Shown: positions 30,700-43,385 of the stretch, piece after piece | How the letters are laid out: each line of letters opens with the position of its first letter | Numbering within the stretch: the stretch's first letter is position 1 | Source: Catonia carolina | Lineage: Eukaryota > Arthropoda > Insecta > Hemiptera > Achilidae | DNA length: 64,000 bases | Assembly (NCBI GenBank): GCA_035578175.1 | Contig: JAQMRL010000001.1 | Coordinates: 369,699,720-369,763,719, forward strand | Direction of reading: 5' to 3' | Notes under the pieces: model-generated | Told to the model about the DNA's origin: nothing | The model's input: only the letters and a program-made list of their open reading frames with translations | Databases searched by the model: none | Program-made: the position numbers and the translations under genes

Positions 30700-31635
30700 T
30701 ACTATCATTTTCGCGTCCATACATTGACAATTTCCTAACAATCTGGAGTCCGAGTGCAATTTGGCGTCCGTATACGGACGCCAAATTGTAATCCTTAATA
30801 AAAACTTAATAAAAATTTATTGTGACATGGTTTTCGGACGTAATTTTTTTAAACTAAAGTACATAGTTTCGGGCAACTATATTTATTTTTTGAGAATTTT
30901 ATTGTTACTCAGAGAGACACAAAAAAATAAATAAATTTTGGTACCGGATGCGAAATGGCGGTGTTTTGAAACTATTTTATACACCGTACCTTGGAGAGTT
31001 TCTCACCAGAGTGCTCTCGCTACGCCCCTATGTAAAAATATACGTATATTATGTATATTCTTACAAGGACGTCAGTTTCACATCTGCTATCAATTTCGCG
31101 TCCACCGGTTAAGAAAATAGACAAAACAAGTTATAAATAAATATTGTGTTGTGTTAAGAAAAAAAGTTTAAAAGAATAATAAAAACAAAAATTTTTATTA
31201 ATCATCGAATTACAATTCTTTCAAAACTCACAATCTAATTTACTAAACATTCAAATAAATATTATTCGGCAAATTATTTGATATAAGTAATACAATTAAA
31301 TTAAAAATAATTATATATTTTTTGATAGAATTAAAAAACTCTCTTTTCCGATAGACGATTTTTTGGGTTGACAAACTATCCTGGAAGGAAACCGGTGCTG
31401 CGCATAGTAGTGTCAGGATTAAATTATTGTTATGGCTGGCAGGATATCTTTCTAAACGCATTGTATACACAACGTATATTATACGCAATTTTGAAGAGTT
31501 GTTCTCCGCCGTGCTGTCGCCTTCCATACATGAGTCCATCGCACGCCGCTTTGGTTTCTTTTTTCAAATTAGGCATAAACCTACTGTCAACGAATCCATG
31601 AACAAATCCTTTAGTAATTTGTTTACGTCGTTCGT
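30401..31635. other. Noncoding DNA with (TA)n and GCGTCC motifs
   Basis: A (TA)n tract lies at about 30662-30695. CGCGTCCA, GGCGTCCG and GATGCGAAATGGCGG motifs occur at 30712, 30763, 30949 and 31091 and resemble those at 37350-37410, suggesting an old small transposon family. No gene is recognised. Confidence 0.4.
30757..30788. repeat. 32-base perfect palindrome
   Basis: CAATTTGGCGTCCGTA is followed immediately by its exact reverse complement. Confidence 0.95.
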
Positions 31636-31639
31636 TTAG

Positions 31640-31975
31640 TAACCAACGGGTTGGTCTAGTCTAGAAGAAAAGTCGTCGCCGCAAGTCAGCTGTTTAGCTG
31701 ACTTTTCGACAGCTTTTCTGACAGCTGATTTTCGGAGATGGAGGTTCCTAGTTTAAATCCTAGTATATAGTATAATTGGTTCTTTTATACGAATTTGAAT
31801 ACTAGACAGTGGTTACCAATGTACTTTGATGGTTGGGGGTCAATTAACCATACTCTCTCAGGAATGGTCGGCCTGGGTATGTACGAGACTACAGCTCATT
31901 TAAACGTCATACATATCATTGGGTCATGGGGTTGCTTATTGTTCTCAATCGAACAAATTGCAACCTACACGCATC
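31640..31975 (+). repeat. tRNA-derived SINE with hairpin arm, copy 2
   Basis: Same head and body as 21935-22260, with a duplicated hairpin arm: AAGTCAGCT/AGCTGACTT at about 31683-31706 and a second CAGCTGATTTTCGG unit after it. The stem sequence differs from copy 1 on both sides in a compensating way. Confidence 0.75.
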
Positions 31976-32489
31976 AGGGATAAAACAAAACAAAAATTTG
32001 TTTAAGAATTTTTAACATTTTATTTCACGCTTTTTTTAACATTACACCACCTGACAATTGTCAATCAAATATTTCCTGATTACGCTTACGATGTGTAAAA
32101 AGAATGCGCATTTTGCTGTTTGCCCACTCTCACTGCAAAATGGTTCAAGTACACTTCCATAATGCTATTTCGTATCATGTAATATGTCGCCCCAATTACT
32201 AGGTTTAGCAGTTTTACAGTAAGTAAATAAAACATTAAAGAGAAAAAACTTTTTCTAAAATATAAAAAATGAAAAATGGACTAGGAGTAGATTATTATTA
32301 GCCTTGTTTTTTGCTTAAAAACAATGCGATAAAAAATTAAACTAAGAAATTCGGGAAATAGCAAACTTTACTAGACAGACCTGAACCAAGTAGGCATATT
32401 TTAATATTTATTCTGGACCGATTTTCTTTCATTATAAAATTCTGGACAGAGATTACAGATTTCAGAAAAAAAATGTTAAGGGTAGAATA

Positions 32490-33320
32490 AAGTACACCCA
32501 TTCAGTTTTTTCCTTTTTCTCTTACAACATCTGAACAAACGACATTTTTTTTAAATAGCCGGAAAAAACAAGGGCCATGGATTTAGACAAAAAAGTTTAA
32601 ATATTAATGAGTGGGTGACCTAAAGTGAAGTTTGTACCATCCAGTTCACCTCGATTTTCTCGCGAGTATGAGCTTAACAATCGTAATATTTATGGAACGT
32701 TCCGAAACAGCAAAACGACTCTCGATAGGGATAACGATAAAGTTTAAATTGAATTTCTTAGAGTATCGCCACCATTCCTAAGTTTTTCACGATTTTTTCG
32801 CTGATTTCGGCAGACCAAACAAAACAATTTACAGAACAATCCAGAACAAATGAGAGCTATCATTTAAAGTAAAAACCAAAAAGTATTGAATGCATGGGCT
32901 TATACTTGCCACTCCAAATTTTTCTTTGATTTTCTAGCATATTTGAACGGGACAAACGAAATTTTCGCGAAATGATCCGGAACAAACGAAGGGCTGTCAA
33001 TCTATGTAAAAAACTTTAAAATATTGAGTCGAGGGGGATTAGTGACAGTAGCACCACCCAGTTCTTCTCGATTTCTCGCTTACTTGAAAGGAACTAAAAA
33101 AATATTTTGCGAGACCATCCGAAACAAACGAAAGTCTGTCCCTGAAGTCCAAAAAAAATTTAAAAAGTTGAGCGGGGGGAGGCCAGTGTGAAGTTAGCCC
33201 CTCCCGGCGTTTTTTCAGTTATTTGGACGGAACAAACAAAACATTTTCCGGAATAATCCGGTAGAAACGTAGACCGATCAATTTTACAAGTTAATTTTTG
33301 AAATTTTTGTATGGGGCCAA
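32490..33320 (+). repeat. Diverged tandem repeat, about 143-base period
   Basis: Blocks of the type CCCAGTTCTTCTCGATTTCTC, then GGAACAAACGAAA, recur at about 32500, 32640, 32775, 32915, 33057 and 33203. Units are highly diverged. This is an old satellite-like array, not previously obvious by eye. Confidence 0.6.
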
Positions 33321-33325
33321 CTTTG

Positions 33326-33700
33326 CAGTCCTGGTTTGAACTTCTACAGGTTTAGCTAAGTAAAACAAGGAGTGGGGTGGTTTACAATTGCCTTCCTCGC
33401 CGAGTTGAAAAGCTTATCAATATGCCAGGCCGTCTAAAAAGCACCTATTTTCCACCCTGCAAATGACACACCTCACGTTATTCACCACAGGGTCTGGCTG
33501 CATAATGAAATTCATTGCGCTCAGAGGAGATATAACTCTGACAAGTATCTTTTACACTTGTACCTCTTCTGTTCTTAAATACTTCAGTCATATGTTTGGC
33601 TTACCATGTGATAAAAACAAAACTAAATTTTTTTTAGTCCTGAAACAAGCAAATCGAGTGCAAATAATTTAACACTCCACCTGCCTGTTATGTGCAACCC
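33326..33700 (+). repeat. Interspersed repeat family B, copy 3
   Basis: TTTAGCTAAGTAAAACAAGG through CACAGGGTCTGGCTGCATAA to CACTCCACCTGCCTGTTATG match copy 2; the first bases are diverged. Confidence 0.8.
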
Positions 33701-34004
33701 CTTACAGTACTATTATTTTATTAAAGGCAGTTGCCTCTGAAAATCAAAACATGCATTTTATTCGTCACTTGGGCGAGTAAATTTAAATCGATAATTCAAA
33801 GGATACCCACATCGAGAAAATGTTTCCAAACGGCGAAAATATTTTTACAAAAGATAATAAATTGATAAGAGAGTAGATTAGTCGATTTTTTTAAAGTAAA
33901 TTCAGTACACTCGCAAATGTCCAACACGAGTCCTGAAAGTGTAGGTCAACAGAGTCTGTAATTTCCCGATACTGAAGAAGCTTACTGAAATTAATCATTA
34001 GCAA

Positions 34005-34640
34005 AAACAAACCCCTGTTATTTATTTTTTGATTTTTGTAAATCTTTTGACCGTGTCCCGTATGATTTGCCCATTAAAAAATTGAGGTGTATGGTATTAG
34101 AAGGACATCAGAGGGTCGAATTGCCATCCAATCATTGCAAAGTTAAAACAAAATATACATAAAATTTTATACAAGTTAAAAAAAAGTTCAACGAGTTAGA
34201 ATTTTAAGACCCTTGCTATTTTTAATTTTTGTTAACGATCTCGCTGAATTTCTTGGCTCCTTCAATGATATATTATTTGCTGATGATACGATAATATCTT
34301 TCGAAGATGAAAACTATGAACAAGGTTTAAAACTAACGAAGCTTGAAGTAAGGTTATAGACTGGATGCAATAAATAATCTAGTTCTCAACTCAGATAAAA
34401 CTGTGGCCAAATGCTTCACTGGTCGTAAGGAAATAAGTAACCAAAGTAAGGATATCTCCATTAATGACAATATATCAAAATCTTTTGTAACAGGTAAGTT
34501 ACATAATTTTTAGAATTAATATTAGGTAGCAAACTATCCTGGGACAGGTGTATTAAGGAACGTATCTGCTATATAATCAAATCCTACTGCTACGCCCTAA
34601 AAAGCTTAAAAATAAGGTACTTAGCGTACCAATTCCTTTG
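34005..34640 (+). pseudogene. Jockey/CR1-like LINE RT remnant
   Basis: Reading across frames: FCKSFDRVPYDLPIKKL (RT motif A), then VRILRPLLFLIFVNDLAEFL, DILFADDTIISFE (catalytic ADD motif) and LSWDRCIKERICYIIKSYCYALKSL. The order and wording are those of Jockey/CR1-type RTs. Frameshifts separate the blocks, so it is inactive. The catalytic motif is preserved. Confidence 0.75.
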
Positions 34641-35485
34641 AGTATTTATCATGTTTACAAATTCTGATGGATTTGTTTTTAATTTAGTCACACTTAAACT
34701 TATTCAAATGTATGTTTAAGAAATCAAATAATGTTCAAATTATTCCGTCATATAATTACTTTTTATCTGGTTTTTTGTTAAATATAATGATTAAAATTTT
34801 TAATGATCAACTATCAAGTTAACTTATGAATATGGACACTGTTTACTATTAAGAATTCGTTTCTAATCAGTTGGTCCTAGCATATTGTTTGGCTGTCTTG
34901 GTCAAGGTTTCACATAGTTTTTCTTGGCCTCTCCAAATGAATGCCTTGTCTGTCTCCTTTTTGTCTTCTGTGCAATAGTATAACCTTCCAGTTCCTTATC
35001 CCAAGCATTTTGACTTGTCAAAAATTATGTACATTATTTTACGTAACAATAAGGTTTATTTATTTCATTATTTGTAATATTGATTCCTAGATTGGGTGGT
35101 TGGTTGACGATGTAAATAAAGTACTAGAAACCAAAAGAATATCAACAAAAAGTGGCCACCATGGCTTTTACAACACTAAATAATTTAAAAGAAAACGCAG
35201 AGAAAAATATCAGGGTTTGGAAGACTGACTGAAAGTTGTTTAGCCGAAAAATAATCTTGGAAATGGCCTGTTAAAGGATAAACTTCAACGTGTACAAAAC
35301 AGCTGGATACGAGAATTATTAGTGTAATGTATAATTTGTTGAAGATCAAAGATTACCATTACTTGAGGAACAAGAATAAAAATACAAACTATGACTAAGC
35401 CGGACTGCATTTCAAAAGTTGTAGAAATTTTACTGGCCATCGTACTTTTGTATAATTTATAAAATCATTTTGATTCAGTCACTAA
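34641..35485. other. Noncoding, possible LINE debris
   Basis: No clear domain. It lies between two LINE remnants and may be unrecognisable LINE sequence. Confidence 0.35.
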
Positions 35486-35489
35486 AACA

Positions 35490-35575
35490 TGGAAATATAA
35501 ACCTAGAGAGAAGCGAGGCTTGGGAAGACCTAAAAAGAGATGAATACTGGAACAGGCCATTGAGCCTAATCCTAA
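35490..35575 (+). pseudogene. LINE C-terminal GRPKKR box remnant
   Basis: The plus strand reads KYKPREKRGLGRPKKR, a stop, then ILEQA. This is the basic box at the end of many LINE ORF2 proteins. Confidence 0.5.
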
Positions 35576-35754
35576 GCCTAAGCCTAATCATCAGATGATG
35601 ATGATGAAATCATTTGAACACCGAAAAGACAATGGCTGAATGGTACTCCATTTGAATATTGAACAAATTATGTCGCTTTACAATTACAAAATTTTGTCAA
35701 CTAAGTAAATATTTTAATTGCATTGTCTACTAATTGATCATATTATAGTAATTA

Positions 35755-36998
35755 CAGTCGAACCTCCCTGATTCGAATCTGATGGAACCGGCTGATTTCG
35801 ATTTACAGAGGTAAAACATTGAAACAAAAAATGTACTTAAAAATTGCGTTTTAATAAAATTCATGTAATTCCATAAAATATTAAATTACAAAAGTCAAAA
35901 TTATTAATAGACCACCAATTTGATTGAGGAAAGTTTTTTACAAATATTATTTTACTTGTGTTGTTTAGGTCATCAGCCGAATAGCTGGTTTGAACTTGTA
36001 GAGTTTTTACTAAGTAAAACGAGAAGTGAGGTGGCCTTCCTCACTGAACGGAAAAGTACGCGTATCAGCATGCAGGGCCCTTTGCAAAGCACATGTTTTC
36101 CCCTCTGTAAATGATACCTTTACTTCATTCACCACAGGGTTTACTTAATACTGTGATTAAGAATTAAGGGCATGTTTTGGTATTACAAGCTCTATTAGTA
36201 CTCAAAAGCAAAAGATTATTCTACTTATAAGAACGATATGAAAAATTATTGAAAAAACGACATAAAAAACAGAGTAAAATAAAATCGGGATACGCGTAAA
36301 CAGTACAATTATACCTACAAACAAAAAGTTAGGTCAGCCTACAGAAAATGAAAAATAAATTGGGTACCGAAAATTGTAGAAATTTTAACGAGTAAAATAT
36401 TGCTTAATCTGAATGAATACAGCTACGGTATTTTTTACCCTGTTTGTACGAAAATCATACACCAAAGAAGGAAAGACTGCATTACTAATTTAGCCTAACT
36501 AATTTTTTTTTTTTTGCTTTCGTCTGGTTTCCTCTGACTTAAATATTAACTGAATTTTCAATATTTCCTGATGCGTATTGAAGCTTTGAACTACGCTTGT
36601 TATGCCCTTATTTGGTCGTAAGGTTTTGTGACAATAATGTTTTGTAAGAAGTGTAATTGTTTGTGTTTCTGCTTGGTTTCTTCTAACTCAAAAGTTAACT
36701 GCATTTTCAGTTTTTTATAAAGCTTTTTGTAGTTTTGTACTACGCTTACTGTGTCCTTATTGTCGTGATTTAACGCATGCTTCATTAAAAATCGTGTACA
36801 ATGTGTAAATTGGAAATTTTGTAATTATTTTATTAATAATGTATAAAAAAATGTATTGTTACAATATATATGACCACGAAACTCTCGAAAATTTTCGAAT
36901 AGGGAGGTAATGTAATTCATATTAAGGACGATTTTTGAAGGGGATAGCATACAATTATATTCGATTTAGGGAGGATTTCGAATGAGGAGGTTTGACTG
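35755..36998. mobile_element. Pogo/Tigger-like DNA transposon, 1.24 kb
   Basis: The ends CAGTCGAACCTCCCTGATTC and GAGGAGGTTTGACTG form a TIR flanked by TA on both sides (35753-35754 and 36999-37000). CAGT.GAACCTC ends and TA duplication are typical of pogo/Tigger elements. A subterminal ATTCG/CGAATAGGGAGG pair supports this. No intact transposase is present; a 61-residue Lys/Gln-rich frame (36600-36785, minus) could be a leftover. A family B fragment is nested near the left end. Confidence 0.7.
35956..36145 (+). repeat. Family B, copy 4, nested in pogo-like element
   Basis: TTTAGGTCATCAGCCGAATAG to TTCATTCACCACAGGGTT match the first half of family B. Confidence 0.8.
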
Positions 36999-37000
36999 TA

Positions 37001-37602
37001 TTTGTAACAATTAGGATATTTTAAATAATTAACTCTAACAAATAAAAAATATACTTTCTTTAATTATTCTGGTTTTACATTGATTTAAAATAAGTACCTA
37101 TTTAAAATACATGTCAAAATAATAAACAACAAATAATAAATTATTTTGATGACTGGATTGGATTCCGTCCGAGAACGAATTGTTTTCATACGATGGTCTT
37201 GTGTAGAGAAGTACTAGGGTGAGATGTGAATATCTAACTACAATCATTACCTACAACACGTAGAAGTGGCAAATGCTACAGTACACGTGCCGGTACGACA
37301 TGGCAACATCGTTTACACTGTTGCAGGCTATAAGTCATAATAGCGGGAACGATGCCGGACGCGAAATTGTCGGTAATTTGTACGAACGCGAAATTGTCGG
37401 TAATTCGAAAGGAGTCTGAATTGATAGCACAGTGAATAAAATTGAAAAATGCTCAATTTTCAATATCAGGACAAACCAATACCAAAACTCAGGGTGTAAG
37501 TGTAACAAATACCCTATATACTCTCATCAAAGTTGAATATACTCTTCAAATAAGCGATGTGCGAAATGCACGCTTTTTGAAAAGACGCGGAATTGTTAGC
37601 GG

Positions 37603-37649
<47 letters not shown>

Positions 37650-37660
37650 AGAGATAATGT
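37001..37660. other. Noncoding with CGCGAAATTG repeats and (TA)n
   Basis: CGCGAAATTGTCGGTAATT occurs twice with a 27-base period at 37360 and 37387, and a related GCGGAATTGTTAGCGG lies near 37588. A (TA)n tract follows at about 37606-37644. These fit the motif group at 30712-31100. Confidence 0.5.
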
Positions 37661-38781
37661 TATCGTTAGATTTTTTAACATTCAAATCAATAAAAACCAG
37701 TGAATTGATTTAACAGTATCAAGAACAGGAGCATTATTTTAGAATTACACTTAAACAGTGAAAGTTGTGATTGTAATTATGAAAACATTTATTCATTACG
37801 TCACACCCATTTGTAGAGAAAGAGAAAGTAAAACTAACTCCAATTCTGTACTTTGCTAGGGTTTGAATGTCATTCGATGGTCGGCAACAAATGTTATAAA
37901 CACAGTATAACTATATAATAAACTTAGCTATTGGAAGGAATGTAAAGATTATATGGCCAAAAGTACAAATGAATTAAATAGTTTGATTTTTTTAATAGCA
38001 GTATGAAACTATTAGAATTATTGCACCAAGTCATTTATTCGTCGTAGGTAACACATGAGTTAATCCCCTATTAAGACAATATTCAAAACTGCCATCGATT
38101 TTGCTTCAATAATTCAGATAGAATGTTCATTGCATTCGTACCACTTGCTACTTCTTACTTAAATTCCATATTACCCGTAACGCACCTGAGCCAATTAATA
38201 AATGGGTTTCAACTGAGGTATTAGAATAGAAACCAGACATACAAATACAGAGTTCTCGTAAGTTTGTTTTTCCCTGAAACTAGAAACTTTTACTCTGTTT
38301 TTTAAACTATATTTTTATATCGCTTGTGAAATATTGTTAAAAAAATAATTTTCACTGCTATTTTTCAGCTAAGGTCTATTGTATTAATTAAGGTCTATGT
38401 ATGTAATTAATGTAATGTATTATTTATTTCTTAATTTTGTATTGTTTAAAAAAGTAGCAACTTCCTTCTCATAGTTTCAGTTTTACTCATAATGAAACAG
38501 TATAATAATACATAAAATCGTTTTCTTACAACTTGTTTCCAAACTTTCTCAGGAAAACTTTCTTCAATACAATTTAGCTCACGTTATTTTCTCATTTATG
38601 TTAGAAGAAACTTACAGGCCAATGTCCCAAGAAAAATTAAATATTAAAATAATCTCAAAATCTTTGTTTATTTAATAGTTTATTCATAATTACAAGTTAT
38701 TTTTATTTTTGCACCATATTGTATCTGTTGAAATAGTATTATCGTGTGATTGTGATAACGAAAAATTAATCTATGTATTTT

Positions 38782-38815
<34 letters not shown>

Positions 38816-41605
38816 GTAATATTAAATATACTATAAGAGATTTTTTAAATATTTATGTTTCACTTAATTTTAATAGATTTTGCGTCACTCTCTTCATTAA
38901 AACGGATGTTATTTTACGTATTCTTACTAAAAAGTACTATTTTTTTATTTCATTAAAAATACGTTACCTGACTTTGGACCAGCTTAGTCAGTCTACCGAC
39001 TAAATAGGTCTTTAATTGTTAAATAACGTTAGATGGACGAAAGACGTTAATAACGATCAGTTATCAACCATTTGTAAGGAAATACTATAACTAAATTTGT
39101 AAACATTGTAAGAAATAAAGTAAAAATGAATTATAACTTAGCTATCAAAAACTTGCCTGCAGTCAAGATTTTGTAGGTAAGGTGGTTTTGTTATTCATAA
39201 TAAACTGATTTGTAAATTTTTATTTTATTTTATTCGTGTACAAGATTTATTTTAGTTATTAAAAAACGTATCTTATTATTGAACAAATTTATAATTATTA
39301 TTATCAAACTCAGTATTTTATAGTTGAAAAATCCCTTTCATGAGACAACTTCTCATAGCTGGTGGCAATTTTTAAAAAAGCTTACCTTTGACTTATGGAA
39401 AAAATCATAAGTTATTTTTCTGTATCTACTCTTTAAAAGGAATCGAATGACACTATTTTTGTTTCCAGATTCCAACTTTGAATTTTTGACTAATGGTTTT
39501 TGGCCATTTCCGGTTGAAACCGAAACTTCAAACCCAATGATTTATGTATGTACTCTTTAACCCTAGAGCCGGCAATCGTCGATTTTGAGACGATGTTACC
39601 GCTTCTTGAACCGGTCGCGTCGCAAAATCGGATTTGCTTCATAGCATTGCAACGTCGTAGTTTTAGTTTTAAATTCATCTACAGACAACGTTGCGGTTTT
39701 GTACAATAGTTCAGTAATGTATAAGTAAATTGTTTACGTATCATACAAGTTTACCTCGCAAATTAACGAGTTGTGAAGTTAGTAAAGTATGTTTGTGAAT
39801 ATACAAATTATTCCTTAATTAATGTTGTCTGACAGCCAGCAGTTCAGTTTCTATTATATTGTATTGCCGATATATTTATTGTCGGGAACTGTATCCTACA
39901 ACAAACACCCAATTTAAACACTGCTGTTTTTCTGTATTATTGATTTGAAGATATGAATTTGTCAGGAAACATCCGATGACATCCATTGACACATGCCCAT
40001 TAACATTCATTAACAATAAACCTCCTGTACAATTACAAAGTTGTTTTTACGTTGTGATTTTCATGGAATTATAAATGTGAGAAACTTTAATGTACAAGAA
40101 TTTGGCTGTTGTAAATAATAAATTAACCAAATTTATAATATCAAGATATACTTCATAATACGCAATATATTAAGTTGAATATTAAAATTTTGTAAAACAG
40201 ATAATTACAAAGATATCTGTTGTATTCAATACAGAAACAATTTTTTATTTTAAATTCATACAACGTTTTTATTTTCAAAGTCCGAAAATAAAAAAAGGAG
40301 TAAAAGTTTGTTCGTAAACATTCGTCGAAGTGAAGAAAATACTCAAGTTGGTCCATTGTAAAAAAAAAGAATGCGTTGATGTAGGAATAACAAACAGTAG
40401 TATTTTTGGATAATATTCCCTATTGAGGACTCTGAATTACTTGTATTCATCATGATCCTCTTCTTGAATAATAAGAAAACGACTTTATTTTTTTGCAATC
40501 ATTGTATTGAAGATAGCTTGTACTTTTTCGGGCTAATAGAATGGTAATAATAACTTTTATTGATTTTAACGATTAGCTAGCTAATAGGTATTGGTTAATA
40601 TTTTCAACAGAAAACAAAATGGTGTTTGAAATTCTTTTCCTTTCCCCACTTCACACTTCCTTCAATTTCTATATCTATCTATCTTTATTGATTTCCAAAA
40701 TGATTCCAAGAATGTTAATATAAATGCAATACCATCATACAGCCAATCACTTACCACTAAATTTCTAACTGATGCTTTTACTCAGTAATACTACAACCTC
40801 TTTCTTTTGTTAGGCATTGTTCTCATACTTTTAATTATAACTTTTAATTATTTTAAATAGATTCAGCAAAAATAAATCTGTACATAAGAAGTAAAGGAAG
40901 TTAACTCCATTTTTTTAGTTTTTCAGAAGAACGATAAACATGAAGTTTTTTCTTTTTTAAAAAATGTCTGAAGGTGTTGGATTTTTTTTAAATTTGTACA
41001 AAATTGCATTAGATACATAGATTTAAATGACTAAACAACTTGCTTAACGTCTACACCCCTCTGACCACCCACAGAACTTGAGTTAATCAAACGAAAACAA
41101 AACTTTGACAAAACATATTGTGCTAACTCTTTTTTGATAAAGAACCAGCATTTTATTCACAACAATGTTTGAAAAAATTACAGAGTTCAAGAAAATTCTG
41201 AAGCTTATCAGTACGACAATTAAAACAAAATAATTCTAAATAAAATAACTTATTGCCCATAACGAGTATACATTCAATTAGAGTTAAAAATAGTAGTGAT
41301 TTTAAAAATCTTCCGCATCATACACAAAAGTGAAGTTAATGTGTTTACTGCAACTTTTATTAAATGTAAGTTAGATAGATACGATGCTGTAAACCATAGA
41401 GCATTTCTTGGTAATTTTCAAACTTAATTTTGCCAAAATAGGAGTTAACACCATTTACCTCTAGGGCACAGAAATAAGTAAAAGTGATTTTTAACTACTG
41501 AATTGAAAAATATTTAAACCTACTATACCAATGATAAAATCTTAGCTTCACTGTATAATCAGTATGGAAAAGAAATCGGAAGGAACTGAATATTTACACT
41601 CTGTA
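37661..41605. other. Long noncoding host stretch
   Basis: About 3.9 kb without a recognisable gene or repeat family. A (TTA)n tract lies at about 38785-38815 and (TATC)n at about 40670-40685. Confidence 0.4.
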
Positions 41606-41611
41606 GTTGTT

Positions 41612-41995
41612 TAGGTAATCGGCCAAAAGGCTGATTTGAACCTCAAGAGGATTTACTAAGGAAAACAAGGATTGAAATAGTTTACCAGGCCTTCCTCATG
41701 ACTGGAAAAGCATGCTTATCAGCATACCCAGCTTTCTGAAAAGTATCTACTTTTTACCCTGTAAATGACACTTTCACTTCATTCACCACAGGGTCTGGCT
41801 GTATAATGAAATTCATTACTCTCAGAGTAGACAACTCTGACTAGTGTCTTTTACACCTCAACCTCTTATGTTCTTAAATGCTTCAGTCATATAATTGGCT
41901 GACCATATGATAAGAAACAGAACTATTTATTTTAGCCCTGGAACTGCAGATCAAGCGCAAATAATTTAACAAACACTCCACCTGCTTATTTTGGG
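41612..41995 (+). repeat. Interspersed repeat family B, copy 5
   Basis: TTTAGGTAATCGGCCAAAAGG through TCACCACAGGGTCTGGCTGT and TTGGCTGACCATATGATAAG to CACTCCACCTGCTTATTTTG. Confidence 0.85.
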
Positions 41996-42462
41996 CATAT
42001 TTACACACTATGATTTACATTAAAATCACGCATAATATCTCTTCCCATTTATCAGTTACAATTGGGAAACAACTAAATAGATGAGCAAGCGTTTATAATC
42101 ATGTATAACAAAGAAGAAAAACAATATCAATGAGGTATATTTTCATTGCTTAATGTCAATTAGACGAATTATAGTACACAATGCTTCCGTAAGTATGACA
42201 AAGTCGGCTGTTAAGTGAAATCTCGTATCTATGAGTTATAGCCTACTATATAATAATATATTATTTGCAATTTAAAAATATACTACTTCTATACCTTCTC
42301 AAAGAGCAACAAAATCGGTATGCTATTATGTATGTGGTACTTAGCAAAAATTAAGCACTGGAATTCTGACCACTTGCTCTTAAAGGAGTTAATTATTCTA
42401 AAACAAAATATTATAATTACTGCATTTTCCCAAAGAGCTGCAATTCTTCTTATGGATTTTTT

Positions 42463-42600
42463 TTAAGGTTTAACGCCCGACTGTTCTGCAATTACTGCTA
42501 ATACAGACGGTGAAGAATGAAATTTTTTTGCAACGTATGAAAATATGCCGTGCCTGAATGGGATTCGAACGCAAGACCGCTTCTTATGGAAATTAGCTAT
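42463..42600 (-). repeat. tRNA-derived SINE (type D), truncated
   Basis: On the minus strand the B box reads GCGTTCGAATCCCATTCAGG, followed by GCACGGCATATTTTC and an end motif CAGAACAGTCGGGCGTTAAA. It matches 56609-56765; the A box half of the head is lost. Confidence 0.7.
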
Positions 42601-42604
42601 TCCA

Positions 42605-43380
42605 TTAATACATAGAACAAGTAAATCGGAGAGTAAAACCATAAAAAGAAATAAACCACTGAACCCTTATTTTTTTCATTAATTTTTGTCTAGTTTTTAT
42701 AAATCTTTATTTTTTAATGCACCCTTCTGAAGCTAACGGGAAAGGCCGCGCGCAGTTAAGGCGTATAGATCACTATTTATTATATAACGGTATATTTTAT
42801 TATTATTATCTAATATATTAGTTTAATATTAATTAATAATATTATTATTGTTATATTTTATTATTAACATTATTTATTTTAATATGCGGTTTATAATATT
42901 ACGATTACTTCATGATCATAACCAAACTATACTCCTATTAAACCTGTTTGTACACTCAAGGAGAACTGTTTGAAAATGTTTATATTGCATGGAATTCAGA
43001 CTTGACTAACTTTAGAGGTTACTCGAAAACAATAAATAGAATTACATTTCCAAAGAGTTTACATTTTGAAAATAACCATTAGTATTTTTAAAGTGATACC
43101 TAAAAAAAAGTAAAATGTGGAGTGAACCCGGAAAAAAATAAACCGATTTATTGAATGAACCCATTGATGTTTAAAATTATTCCGCGCATAGTACGGGGCA
43201 TTTCCTAAGAAATAAATTTAACGTAGGCCTACGTAAAAAAAATTTATACCGACATCCAATATCTTTACTACTTAAGGTTAAACTCGTAGGTTACTCATGT
43301 AGTTAAAATATAACATTAGTACTGTAAGTAAATGTAGCTTAAACAATAAAATAATTTTTAAGCTTTCCATTTAGTGCCAG
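42605..43380. other. Noncoding host DNA
   Basis: No gene; (TTA)n-rich tracts near 42780-42880. Confidence 0.4.
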
Positions 43381-43385
43381 TTATA

